Part shown: one piece after another, positions 17,086 through 25,758 of the stretch
How positions within the stretch are numbered: the first letter of the stretch is position 1
Layout of the letters: every line of letters starts with the position of its first letter
Assembly (NCBI GenBank): GCA_050250755.1
Contig: JBFWOB010000015.1
Coordinates: 1 to 64,000 of the forward strand
Reading direction: 5' to 3'
Source: Ga0077555 sp050250755
GTDB taxonomy: Bacteria > Pseudomonadota > Alphaproteobacteria > Rhizobiales > Hyphomicrobiaceae
DNA length: 64,000 nucleotides
The notes under the pieces: generated by a model
Told to the model about the DNA's origin: nothing
Seen by the model: the letters and a program-made list of their open reading frames with translations, nothing else
Databases searched by the model: none
Made by a program: the position numbers and the translations under genes

Positions 17086-17482
17086 ACGGGAGAACTCTCG
17101 GTTTCGCAGGCTTTGCAAGTGCTTCCGGCATACTGTCGGATTGCACCTCGATGCGCGCATATAGCTGTGCGGGCAGGGGGGCGCGAATGTTTGAAGCACT
17201 GATGCCAATTTGCAGAAAGGACTATGTCTGCTGCTGCTATTGGAGCGATCGTGCGGATTGACTATACTGCTGGCCTCGGGTGGGGACACGTAGGGCTGGC
17301 GGTGCGACCGACGACGCAACTGGGGATCGCGGGGCGCTGAGCGCAACAAACATCAGCCTCGTCACCGTGCCGAAGCTGTCGGTGCAGGGCGATCCGGCGT
17401 GTGTGTTGTTGGCGCTAGGGGAGTGGGGTAGTCGCGAGCGGCCGAGCTGGGACTGCGCGCGGTGGGTGGGATGGAGAGCGTA
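17086..17482. other. Intergenic region (397 bases) upstream of the OmpA-like gene
   Basis: No gene is seen. The left part is unremarkable sequence after the acyl-CoA dehydrogenase. A candidate sigma-70-type promoter lies at 17240-17268. The right part to 17470 is strikingly G-rich on the plus strand and would be a roughly 200-base untranslated leader for the OmpA-like gene. Confidence 0.5.
17240..17268 (+). promoter_or_regulatory. Candidate promoter for the OmpA-like gene module
   Basis: TTGGAG (17240-17245) and TATACT (17263-17268) are separated by 17 bases, a good match to a housekeeping promoter. It points into the three-gene envelope module and would leave a leader of about 210 bases. 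Confidence 0.5.
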
Positions 17483-19807
17483 ATGAAGTGCAATCCGTGG
17501 CGTTGGCTATGGGGACTTATTCCCATCCTCATGCTCGGTTGGATCGCCATCCTCGGCGAGCGCGAGCATATTGAGGCCGACCTGACGTCGCGCACGGCCA
17601 CCGTTCTCGAACGCGACGGCCATAGCTGGGCGAGTGTGCATTTCGAGGGACGCGATGCCGTGCTCTCCGGGCGTGCGGTGGATGAGAGCGAACCGGCGAA
17701 GGCCGTTGCTGTCGCGCTGGATACCATGGGCGTCCGCCTCGTCGATAATCGCGTTACTCTCGCCGATAAGGCGGCAAGCTACGAATGGGGCGCAACACGG
17801 CGGGACGACCGCATCCGCGTCAATGGGTTCGTGCCGAGCGATAAATCGCGGCGGGAGGTGATCGGCATCGTCAAGGCCAACTTCCCAAGCCTCGAAGTTG
17901 ACGACCGCATGAAGCTCGCGCGCGGCTCCCCGCCGATCGATGTGTGGTTGGGTGGCGTCGGCTTCGGCTTGAAGCAACTCGCCCTTTTGCGCGAAGGCCG
18001 CATCGAGCTGGAGAACACCAGTATTGCGGTCAGTGGCACGGCGCGCGATGCACCCAGCTATCGTGCGGTGAAGACGGCGCTGTCTGGCCAGATGCCGCAA
18101 GGTATTCGCTTGAAGAGCGATACGGTTCGTCCACCGCCCGCATCGCCCTACACGTGGTCGGCTCGACGCCACGGCGATGAGTTGCTGCTGGCTGGTCACG
18201 TCCCGAGCGAAGCCGTGCACGATGATCTGCTGCGGTCAGCCCGACGTGTTGCACCGAAGGCGAAGATTGTCGATCGGATGGAGCCGGCATCAGGCGCTCC
18301 GGGTCAATTTGTCGAGGCCGCCAACGCGGTTCTGGTTCAGCTTGGCCGCCTGGAAGAAGGTGACGGTCGGCTTCGCGACAAGAGCGTGACCTTGAACGGT
18401 ATCGCAGAGACGTCCGAGCGCGCCGACCAAGTGAAAGGCGCGCTGAAGCAGGGTATTCTTGCTGCCTTTCAGACCAATGGTGCGATCCGAAGCCGTGAAC
18501 CGGCCATCAAGACGATCACGCCGTATCGAACCTCGGCAGCGATCGGCAACGGCAAGGTTGTCTTGAGCGGCTATGTGCCCGACGATGGCTTACGCGCCGC
18601 CCTGGTTGCGATGGCCCGCCAGCGATTTGGCGATATGAGCGTGAATGACCAGCTCGAGCTTGGCATTGGCCAGCCTGCTGGTTGGCAACGGTGTCTCGAG
18701 GTTGGCTTCGATGCGCTGCAGAAGCTGGGTAATGGCGCCGCTGTGCTGACGGACCGGAATCTCGCAGTGACGGGAACGACAGAGACAGAAATCCTCGCGC
18801 AATCGCTGCCGGCATCGATACGGGCGGAAGCCGGGCCTGCCTGCGATACGAGCGTCCGTGTCACCCTGGATCTCGCCGCAATTCAGGCGAACGAGGCGGC
18901 GCGTCGCCAGTCCGAGGAAGCGGCGCGACAGAAAGACGAAGAGCGCCGCCGCAACGACGAGATTGCACGGCTGGATCGCGAGCGGCAGAGCGCTGTCGAA
19001 GTGCAGAAGCTTCAGGCGCAACAGGCTGAGGAGGAGCGTCGTCGCGCCGAGGCCGCTGCACGCCAACAGGCTGTAGAGGAGCGTCGTCGTGCCGATGCTG
19101 CTGCACGCCAACAGGCTGAGGAAGACCGCCGTCGTGCCGATGCCGCTGCGCGTCAGCAGGCTGAGGAAGACCGCCGTCGTGCCGATGCCGCCGCACGTCA
19201 GCAGGCTGAGGAAGACCGCCATCGTGCCGATGCTGCTGCACGCCAACAGGCTGAGGATGACCGCCGTCGTGCCGAGGCCGCCGCACGTCAGCAGGCTGAG
19301 GAAGACCGCCGTCGTGCAGATGCTGCTGCGCGCCAGCAGGCCGAGGAAGAGCGCCGTCGTGCCGACGCCGCGGCACGGCGTAAGGCTGAGGCTGAACGCA
19401 TCGCAAGGCTTCCCGCCAACGAGAAAAAGGCTGTTGTCGATGTCTGTCAGGAAGCCCTGTCGCGCGTCGTGCGTGAGGGCATCATAAACTTCAACCGCGC
19501 GAGTTACGATCTCGACCCCGCGAGCTATCCCACACTCAACAAGGTGGCTGATGCGGCGAACCGGTGTCCGGCGCTGACCGTGGAAATCGAAGGGCACACG
19601 GACTCTGAGGGCACGCCCGCGCGCAATAAGCGTCTGGCCGATCGGCGCGCCAACACCGTTCGGGAGTATTTGTCACGCGCCGGCGTTGAGCCAAGCCGGC
19701 TCGAGGCGATCGGCTTCGGTGAGACGCGTCCCATCGCTGCGAACGATACGCCGGAAGGGCGCGCCAAGAACCGCCGCATCGAGTTCATCGTCAAATTGAA
19801 GGAGTGA
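17483..19807 (+). CDS. Membrane-anchored OmpA-family protein with BON-like repeats and a long charged repeat helix
   Basis: A 774-residue protein. In order: an N-terminal membrane helix (WLWGLIPILMLGWIAIL); about 430 residues of repeated beta/alpha units that look BON-like (VHFEGRDAVLSGRAVDESE; IRVNGFVPSDKSRREVIG; VVLSGYVPDDGLRAALV); a long Arg/Glu/Ala/Gln helix from about residue 470 with eight 15-residue repeats (19037-19396); and a C-terminal OmpA peptidoglycan-binding domain with VEIEGHTDSEGTPARNKRLA and RIEFIVKLKE. The likely role is an inner-membrane tether reaching the cell wall. The start at 17483 has GGAGA close upstream; 17471 is an alternative. Genes for a 35-residue membrane peptide and the HhH protein follow. 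Confidence 0.82.
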   Translation: MKCNPWRWLWGLIPILMLGWIAILGEREHIEADLTSRTATVLERDGHSWASVHFEGRDAVLSGRAVDESEPAKAVAVALDTMGVRLVDNRVTLADKAASYEWGATRRDDRIRVNGFVPSDKSRREVIGIVKANFPSLEVDDRMKLARGSPPIDVWLGGVGFGLKQLALLREGRIELENTSIAVSGTARDAPSYRAVKTALSGQMPQGIRLKSDTVRPPPASPYTWSARRHGDELLLAGHVPSEAVHDDLLRSARRVAPKAKIVDRMEPASGAPGQFVEAANAVLVQLGRLEEGDGRLRDKSVTLNGIAETSERADQVKGALKQGILAAFQTNGAIRSREPAIKTITPYRTSAAIGNGKVVLSGYVPDDGLRAALVAMARQRFGDMSVNDQLELGIGQPAGWQRCLEVGFDALQKLGNGAAVLTDRNLAVTGTTETEILAQSLPASIRAEAGPACDTSVRVTLDLAAIQANEAARRQSEEAARQKDEERRRNDEIARLDRERQSAVEVQKLQAQQAEEERRRAEAAARQQAVEERRRADAAARQQAEEDRRRADAAARQQAEEDRRRADAAARQQAEEDRHRADAAARQQAEDDRRRAEAAARQQAEEDRRRADAAARQQAEEERRRADAAARRKAEAERIARLPANEKKAVVDVCQEALSRVVREGIINFNRASYDLDPASYPTLNKVADAANRCPALTVEIEGHTDSEGTPARNKRLADRRANTVREYLSRAGVEPSRLEAIGFGETRPIAANDTPEGRAKNRRIEFIVKLKE
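19037..19396 (+). repeat. In-gene tandem repeat: eight 45-base units
   Basis: Eight consecutive 45-base units encode variants of RRRADAAARQQAEED. The units are closely similar at DNA level, differing mainly at Asp/Glu codons and a few third positions. The period is a multiple of three, so gain or loss of units keeps the reading frame. It encodes a helix rich in Arg, Glu, Ala and Gln. It is not a CRISPR array, since there are no spacers. Confidence 0.93.
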
Positions 19808-19854
19808 CGTCCGCGTCGCGCGGCAAAACCTCCAGCGGGAAAAGGTAACGTCAC

Positions 19855-19962
19855 ATGGGCTATCTGTTCATTCAGCTCTTCTGGTACGTCGCAGTCGCGT
19901 TTGCGGTTGGTCTGGTGGTGGGTTGGACGACGTGCAGCCGCGTCGAACGAGATGAGGGCTGA
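19855..19962 (+). CDS. 35-residue single-pass membrane peptide
   Basis: A short frame between the OmpA-like and HhH genes: one hydrophobic helix (FIQLFWYVAVAFAVGLVVGW) followed by a polar tail TTCSRVERDEG. A GGGAAAAGG sequence lies upstream of the ATG. It sits 47 bases after the OmpA-like stop and 39 bases before the next start, all on one strand. The composition fits a genuine small inner-membrane protein. No family is recognised, and its existence rests on position, ribosome site and hydrophobic pattern. Confidence 0.6.
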   Translation: MGYLFIQLFWYVAVAFAVGLVVGWTTCSRVERDEG

Positions 19963-20001
19963 TCCGTTGGCGTCTGTTGCGTTCGGGGGAGATCAAACCG
20001 G

Positions 20002-22182
20002 ATGACCGCTTTCATATGGCAATCGCTGCTGCTTCTCGGGCTTGCCTATGCGCTCGGGTGCTGGATCGCCTGTCTCACCCGCCGCCTGGTCAGTGCGTCT
20101 ACCGGGGCTGCCTCTGTCAATCCAATGCACGCGGGCGCGATTGCCGGCGCGGCGGCAGCGGGATCAGCGTTGCGGCAGGCGCCCATTCCACCGCCGCAGG
20201 TCGTGCGGCAACCGGTCCCCGTTCCCGCAGCCGTCCGAGATGCGTTCCGGCGGGCCGATACGCTTGAGCCCACACCGGAGACTGCACGGCCTCCGAGTGC
20301 GACGCCGCCGCCCCAACCGCCAGTGCGCCCACATCAGTCGTCAGGTTCTGTCGATCGTTTCGAGCGCGCTTTGAGCGGTCCTCCGGGCGCCGTTGCGGCA
20401 GCCGCTGTCCGCGCGGGCAAGACTGGCGGGGGCGTCGATGATCTGAAGCGCATCCGCATGATCAATGCCGACCTCGAGGCAACCCTGCACAAGCTCGGAA
20501 TCCGCACTTTCGCCGAGATTGGTGCTTGGAAACCCGCAGACGTGACCCGCATCAGTCAGGCCTTGGGTTACAAGGGGCGCGTCGAGCAGGAGAACTGGAT
20601 CGAGCAGGCGCAGATCCTCGCCAGTGGCAAGGACACCTATTACTCGAGCCGTCTCGGCCTCGCCGATGCTACCGAGCGGGCCGTCGCTGACGACCGCAAG
20701 GCGGAGACGGCTCTCAAGGCTCCAGTCGCTCCCCCGCCGATGCGGCCCGCACCGCCGCCAACACCGACGAATGGGCCGCGCGCCGGCCTCGAAGGGGCAA
20801 CGGCGACCGCAGCGGCCATGGCGGCTGCTGCCGCTGCGGCAAGGGTTGCACCAGGAGCTGCCTCCTCGACAGCAACGATACCGACCCCGCCTGCAAAACC
20901 GGCGTCGGCGTCGGGTAGCGTCCCCGCCACGCATCAGTCGCCCGATCCAAAGCCCGCGACACCATCTCGCGAACACGTTCAGGCTACCGAAACGGCGAGA
21001 CCACCCCAATCTGTAACGCGTGTTCAGGCGTCATCGCAGCCTGTGCCGAACGTGCCGCAGACGACATCGTCAACGCCCGCGCAGCCGGTCACGCCCGCGG
21101 CAGCTTCCACGAAACCAGCAACATCAGCTCAGGCGCCGTCGCAACCGGCTGCAAGCACGCCTCAGACATCACCGTCCACACCTCTGCAAGCAGTCGCTTC
21201 TGCGGCGGCCTCTGCGAAGCCCGCGGCGCCGACCCAGGCGCCTTCTCAGGCTGTTCCGAGCGTGCCTCAGACGCCACCATCGACGCCTCTGCAAGCGGCC
21301 ACGCCTGCGACAGCCTCTGCGAAGCCTGCGACGCCGCCAACCCAGGCGCCGTCGCAGCCTGCTGCAAGCGGGCCCCAGACGCCACCGCCGACACCTCTGC
21401 AACCGGTCGCCCCTGCGGTGGCCTCTGCAAAGCCCGCCACAACGCCGACGCCTGTCGCCCCGAGCTCATCGGATCCCGCCAAGCCGAGTGCGGCGAAGCC
21501 CGCTGATCCCGCATCAGCTCCAGCCGAAGGCTCCGCGAATCGGCCTTCGCCCGTCCAAACGGCTTCGTCCAGCGTTCCGGTGACCAAGCCTGCCCCCTCT
21601 CCATCCTCCACCACTGCCGGGGCGGCAGTCGTTGCCTCCGCATCGGTCGCCGGGGCGGCCGTTGCCTCACTGGCAGCCGGCGGAAAGGAGGCCGTACCGA
21701 CACGCCCCTCCGTTCCCGTCTTGCCCACCGACAGTGAGCCCAAGACCCCACCCACCGACTCGTCAGCTTCGGCCCCGCCGCCAAGTGCTGACCGCCCCGC
21801 CGTCGCGGTTGCTGCTGGCGCTACCGGATCGTCCGATCAGGAACCTCCACGCGGCGATGTGGCTTATCTGCGTTCTGTCCGCTCGGATGGCATGCGTGGC
21901 AGCCAAAGCGCGTTCGACACTCGTCCCGGCGAGTTGGATGACTTGAAGCGCATCCGTGGCATCGGCGTGCTCATCGAGAAGAAGCTCAATTCGATGGGGG
22001 TGACGCGATACGAGCAGATCGCCAAGTGGACATCGACCGACATCGATCGCGTCAGCCACGTTCTTGACTTCAGGGGACGCATCGAGCGCGAAAACTGGGT
22101 CGAGCAGGCCCGCATCCTAGCGTCGGGTGGTCAAACGGAATTCTCGCGTCGGGCGGATCGCGGCGAATTCGGTGGCGTGTAG
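20002..22182 (+). CDS. Membrane-anchored Pro/Ala-rich protein with two helix-hairpin-helix-like domains
   Basis: A 726-residue protein. Residues about 4-25 are a membrane helix (FIWQSLLLLGLAYALGCWI). A first helical domain (about 146-215) begins DDLKRIRMINADLEATLHKLG; a second at the C-terminus (about 650-716) begins DDLKRIRGIGVLIEKKLNSMG. The rest of the two copies is alike (ENWIEQAQILASG / ENWVEQARILASG). This matches the predicted flap-endonuclease-1-like helix-hairpin-helix domain often found C-terminal in small alphaproteobacterial membrane proteins. Between the copies lie about 430 Pro/Ala/Ser/Thr residues, including four roughly 35-residue repeats. It could link membrane and nucleic acid, but this is inference. 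Confidence 0.7.
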   Translation: MTAFIWQSLLLLGLAYALGCWIACLTRRLVSASTGAASVNPMHAGAIAGAAAAGSALRQAPIPPPQVVRQPVPVPAAVRDAFRRADTLEPTPETARPPSATPPPQPPVRPHQSSGSVDRFERALSGPPGAVAAAAVRAGKTGGGVDDLKRIRMINADLEATLHKLGIRTFAEIGAWKPADVTRISQALGYKGRVEQENWIEQAQILASGKDTYYSSRLGLADATERAVADDRKAETALKAPVAPPPMRPAPPPTPTNGPRAGLEGATATAAAMAAAAAAARVAPGAASSTATIPTPPAKPASASGSVPATHQSPDPKPATPSREHVQATETARPPQSVTRVQASSQPVPNVPQTTSSTPAQPVTPAAASTKPATSAQAPSQPAASTPQTSPSTPLQAVASAAASAKPAAPTQAPSQAVPSVPQTPPSTPLQAATPATASAKPATPPTQAPSQPAASGPQTPPPTPLQPVAPAVASAKPATTPTPVAPSSSDPAKPSAAKPADPASAPAEGSANRPSPVQTASSSVPVTKPAPSPSSTTAGAAVVASASVAGAAVASLAAGGKEAVPTRPSVPVLPTDSEPKTPPTDSSASAPPPSADRPAVAVAAGATGSSDQEPPRGDVAYLRSVRSDGMRGSQSAFDTRPGELDDLKRIRGIGVLIEKKLNSMGVTRYEQIAKWTSTDIDRVSHVLDFRGRIERENWVEQARILASGGQTEFSRRADRGEFGGV
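21025..21456 (+). repeat. In-gene repeat: four units of about 35 codons
   Basis: Four degenerate Pro/Ala/Thr-rich repeats in the linker of the HhH protein. Each opens with a QAPSQ-like motif (the first as QASSQ), continues PQTxxSTPLQ and ends ASAKPA (the first as ASTKPA). They suggest an expanded, probably disordered spacer. Confidence 0.75.
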
Positions 22183-22326
22183 CCCAGCGTTGCTCCGGTA
22201 GCATCCCAGGATCAGCGGTCCTATGATCTGATCGAGCTTGCGCCGCGCGCGCTACACTGTGCTCGTGTCATGGGCCGGCCTGTCCGATCGCGTGCTCGCG
22301 AGACGCACCATTACTGGAACGATATA

Positions 22327-23997
22327 ATGCCACCGCCCGCAACGCACGAGGTGACGAATCAGAGCCCGCCGTTTGCGGACGTCGATCTGCTTGCGACGGA
22401 TGCGGCTCTCTCGGAAGCCGTGCGGCGTGAGGCTGCCGATGCGAGTGACTGGTCATCGCTGGCTGCGTTTGCGCGCGATTGTGGTTCGGCCGAGTCCCTG
22501 GACCTCGGGCGCCAAGCCAATGTGCATACGCCGACCCTTCATTTGTTTGACCAGAAGGGTAACCGCCGCGATTTCGTCGAATATCACCCGGCCTACCACG
22601 CGCTCATGCAAAAGAGCGTCGCCGCGGGGCTTACGCGGGAAGCATGGTCCCATCTCGCCGCCGAGGAGGATGTCGCGCCGCGTCCCGGTCGCAACGTCAC
22701 GAGGGCGGCACGGCTTTATCTGGCCGCGCAAATGGAGGCTGGCCACATTTGCCCGCTTACCATGACGAATGCGGCTGTACCGGCCCTGCTCGCGGCGCCT
22801 GAACTGGCAGAAGCGTGGCTCCCGCGTATTCTGAGCCCGACCTACGATCGCCGTTTCCTTCCCGCGCGTGCCAAGTCCGGCGCGACCATCGGTATGGGAA
22901 TGACTGAGAAGCAGGGCGGCACTGACATTCGCGCCAATACGACCCGCGCCGAGCCGGCGGGTCATCCTGCCACCGGCGAGCACATTCTGACGGGCCACAA
23001 GTGGTTCCTGTCGGCCCCGATGAGCGACGCATTTCTCGTGCTCGCCCAGGCACCGGCGGGTCTGTCGTGCTTCCTCGCCCCGCGCTTCCTCCCGAATGGA
23101 TCGCTCAACGGTCTCCGTCTCCAGCGCCTCAAGGACAAGCTCGGCAATCGCTCGAATGCTTCCGCCGAAGTCGAGTTCGATCAGGCGCACGCATGGCTGG
23201 TTGGCGAAGAGGGGCGCGGCGTCGCAACCATCATCCCCATGGTCACGGCCACGCGGCTCGATTGTGCTGTGTCCTCAGCCGGTCTCATGCGGCTCGCGCT
23301 GGCCAACGCGATCAATCATGCGCGGCATCGCAAGGTGTTCGACCGTTTCCTGGTCGACTCGCCGGTGATGACGGAGGTTCTGGCGGACATGGCGCTCGAC
23401 GTAGAAGCCGCCACCGCCTTGGCCTTCAGGTTGGCTCGCGCTTTCGATCTCGTTGATGATCCGCACGCGCGGGCATTCGCGCGGCTCATGACGCCGATCG
23501 TGAAATACTGGGTCTGCAAGCTTGCTCCACCGTTGGTCACGGAGGCCATGGAGTGCTTGGGCGGTAACGGGTACGTCGAGGAAGGGCTCGCTGCACGCCT
23601 CTACCGTGAGGTGCCGGTCAATGCGATCTGGGAAGGGTCCGGCAACGTCATGACGCTCGATGTGCTGCGCGTGCTACAGCGCGAGCCGGACGTCGCCCGA
23701 TTGGTGATCGAGGACCTTGCTGAGGTGGCAAACGCCGATCCGCATCTGAAGGCCGCGCTCGCTCGCGTGGAGGCGATCCTGCACGATCCCCGCGTGCTCG
23801 ATCGGCGCGCCCGCCAGCTTGTCGAGACACTGGCGCTGGTTGCCGCCGGCGTCGTGCTGCGCGCGCATGGACCGACGCTGATCGCCGATGCCTTCATCGC
23901 CAGCCGCCTGTCCGGACTGCCGCGCGCGACATACGGCCAGGGCATCGACTGGACCGATGCCCGCGCCATCGTCGATCGCGCCTTGCCCGGTGCCTGA
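22327..23997 (+). CDS. AidB-like acyl-CoA dehydrogenase family flavoprotein
   Basis: A 556-residue protein of the AidB branch of acyl-CoA dehydrogenases: HTPTLHLFDQKGNRRDFVEYHP near 65-90, GMGMTEKQGGTDIRANTT in the middle domain, HKWFLSAPMSDAFL, LKDKLGNRSNASAEVEF, MECLGGNGYVEEG and the typical WEGSGNVMTLDVLRVLQREP. In E. coli AidB is induced by alkylation stress and binds DNA and FAD; other members may be ordinary dehydrogenases. The ATG at 22327 is chosen where similarity begins. The 19 upstream residues in frame look spurious. No Ada or AlkB gene is adjacent, so a repair role is not supported by context. Confidence 0.85.
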   Translation: MPPPATHEVTNQSPPFADVDLLATDAALSEAVRREAADASDWSSLAAFARDCGSAESLDLGRQANVHTPTLHLFDQKGNRRDFVEYHPAYHALMQKSVAAGLTREAWSHLAAEEDVAPRPGRNVTRAARLYLAAQMEAGHICPLTMTNAAVPALLAAPELAEAWLPRILSPTYDRRFLPARAKSGATIGMGMTEKQGGTDIRANTTRAEPAGHPATGEHILTGHKWFLSAPMSDAFLVLAQAPAGLSCFLAPRFLPNGSLNGLRLQRLKDKLGNRSNASAEVEFDQAHAWLVGEEGRGVATIIPMVTATRLDCAVSSAGLMRLALANAINHARHRKVFDRFLVDSPVMTEVLADMALDVEAATALAFRLARAFDLVDDPHARAFARLMTPIVKYWVCKLAPPLVTEAMECLGGNGYVEEGLAARLYREVPVNAIWEGSGNVMTLDVLRVLQREPDVARLVIEDLAEVANADPHLKAALARVEAILHDPRVLDRRARQLVETLALVAAGVVLRAHGPTLIADAFIASRLSGLPRATYGQGIDWTDARAIVDRALPGA

Positions 23998-24068
23998 TCT
24001 GCTTGCCCTCGCGGCGGGCGGGCCGCAAGATTGCTCTCTATGATAAATCCTAGGAAGGGAGCACGCTC

Positions 24069-24884
24069 ATGCCCGAGATGGGTCTCAAAGGCAAAGTCGC
24101 GATCGTGACGGGCGCGGGCTCTCGGGGCGACGGGATCGGTAATGGCCGCGCCGCTGCGATTCTACTGGCGCGCGAAGGCGCCAAGGTCGCGCTCATCGAC
24201 GAGACGGTCGCTTGGGCCGACGCCACCAGGGCCATGATCGAGAAAGAAGGCGGCACTTCCATGGTCGTCTCGGCCAATGTCGCGGATCAAGCATCCTGCG
24301 CCGCCGCTGTGAAGGCCGTCGTCGACGCGTGGGGTCGCGTTGATGCCCTGGTCAACAACGTCGGAATCGGCGGCCCGATCGGCAATGCTGTCGAAGTCGA
24401 TCCGGCCGCATGGGACAATGCCATGCGCATCAACGTCAGCTCGATGATGTTGATGGCGAAATATGCAATTCCGGAAATGCGCAAGCAGGGCGGCGGCTCC
24501 ATCGTGAACATTTCGTCCATCGATGGCCTTCGCGGCGGCAACCCGAGCCTGTTCTACTCCGCATCGAAGGGTGCCGTCGTCAACATGACGCGCTCGATGG
24601 CGTCTCATCATGGTGCCGAGGGCATTCGTGTGAACTGCATCGCTCCCGGTTACGTCTACACGCCCATGGTGGCCGTTGGCGGCATGCCGGACGATTTGCG
24701 CGAGGCGCGGCGCAATAACACGCTTCTGCGTATCGAAGGGACGGGCTGGGACATCGGCAACGGCGTTGTTTACCTAGCATCCGATCAATCGCGCTGGGTG
24801 ACCGGTATCGTTCTGTCGATCGATGCGGGCTCGATGGCTGGTACATCCGGCAACGTCTCGCCGCGCAAGGCCTTCGATGGTTGA
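24069..24884 (+). CDS. SDR family oxidoreductase, 271 aa (classical)
   Basis: A classical short-chain dehydrogenase/reductase. The cofactor motif is TGAGSRGDGIGNGRA near residue 14, extended by a few residues relative to the usual TGxxxGxG. NNVGIGG, the catalytic Ser in NISSIDG and the FYSASKG Tyr/Lys pair near residue 160 are also visible. CIAPGYVYTPMV and the C-terminal GIVLSIDAG complete the fold. A likely ribosome site (GGAAGGGAGCACGCTC) precedes the ATG. The substrate is unknown. The next SDR gene begins 43 bases later on the same strand. Confidence 0.88.
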   Translation: MPEMGLKGKVAIVTGAGSRGDGIGNGRAAAILLAREGAKVALIDETVAWADATRAMIEKEGGTSMVVSANVADQASCAAAVKAVVDAWGRVDALVNNVGIGGPIGNAVEVDPAAWDNAMRINVSSMMLMAKYAIPEMRKQGGGSIVNISSIDGLRGGNPSLFYSASKGAVVNMTRSMASHHGAEGIRVNCIAPGYVYTPMVAVGGMPDDLREARRNNTLLRIEGTGWDIGNGVVYLASDQSRWVTGIVLSIDAGSMAGTSGNVSPRKAFDG

Positions 24885-24927
24885 GGCCAGCATCGGTCCG
24901 GCGCGCGAAATCTCAAGGAGTGCAGAC

Positions 24928-25614
24928 ATGCGAAGAGCGTTGATCGTCGGCGCCTCCCGCGGCATCGGGCTCGGCCTGACCCGTGAGCATCTGGAGCGCG
25001 GCTGGCACGTGACGGCCACCCTGCGCTCTCCGTCGTCGGATCTTGAGGCACTCGCTGACAAGATGGGAGCCAAGCTCGCGATCGAACGGGTCGACATCAC
25101 GAAGCCGAACGACGTGGTGGGTCTCGCGGCACGCCTCGAGGGGCAAGTCTTCGATCTCATTTTCCTCAACGCCGGCATCATGGTTGGCCGCGGCATGCCT
25201 TTGGTCGATGTCCCGGACGATGACATCGTCAGCCTCGTCATCACCAATGCGTTCAGTCCCGTGCGCGCGGCGGATCGGCTGATCGGCCGCGCGGCCAAGG
25301 GCGCGACGATCGCCTTCATGTCGTCGGTGCTGGGTAGCGTCTCGACCAACGACGATGGCCGGGCGGAACTCTATCGCGCCAGCAAGGCAGCGCTCAATTC
25401 GCTGATCCTGAGCTTCCGCGCCCGCTACAGGGACCGCGGCGACTTCACCATTCTTGCGGTTCATCCCGGCGTCGTCCGCACGTCCATGGGAGGGCCCGAT
25501 GCACCGCTCGAGATATCCGAGAGCGTCAAAGGCGTCACCGATATGCTCGAGAAGCGATTTGGTACCGGCGGTGCGGCGTTCGTCAATTACCGTAATGAGA
25601 TCATTCCTTGGTGA
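24928..25614 (+). CDS. SDR family oxidoreductase, 228 aa (C-factor/CsgA-like)
   Basis: A 228-residue short-chain dehydrogenase with the cofactor motif IVGASRGIGLG at its start, LNAGIM, a Ser in MSSVLGS and YRASKAALN with the catalytic Tyr and Lys. Short, loose members of this type are often called C-factor-like, and their substrates are mostly unknown. The ATG at 24928 follows CAAGGAG with a good spacing; an in-frame extension upstream overlaps the previous SDR gene and is not used. Confidence 0.85.
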   Translation: MRRALIVGASRGIGLGLTREHLERGWHVTATLRSPSSDLEALADKMGAKLAIERVDITKPNDVVGLAARLEGQVFDLIFLNAGIMVGRGMPLVDVPDDDIVSLVITNAFSPVRAADRLIGRAAKGATIAFMSSVLGSVSTNDDGRAELYRASKAALNSLILSFRARYRDRGDFTILAVHPGVVRTSMGGPDAPLEISESVKGVTDMLEKRFGTGGAAFVNYRNEIIPW

Positions 25615-25758
25615 TATGGCGCCGACGTTCTGCAGGTGCGATTCGCCAATCTCTCTGTTACTGCCGAGCGATGCGCGGCGTTTGCGATCGTTGCTGACGC
25701 ATACGGCATAGGTGCATCCCCCATTGCCATCCCTGGCAGATCCATCGAGACGGAATTC

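Noticed and set aside
19037..19396. Regular repeats that might suggest a CRISPR array
   Set aside because: The units are contiguous without spacers, in frame, and encode a repeated helix.
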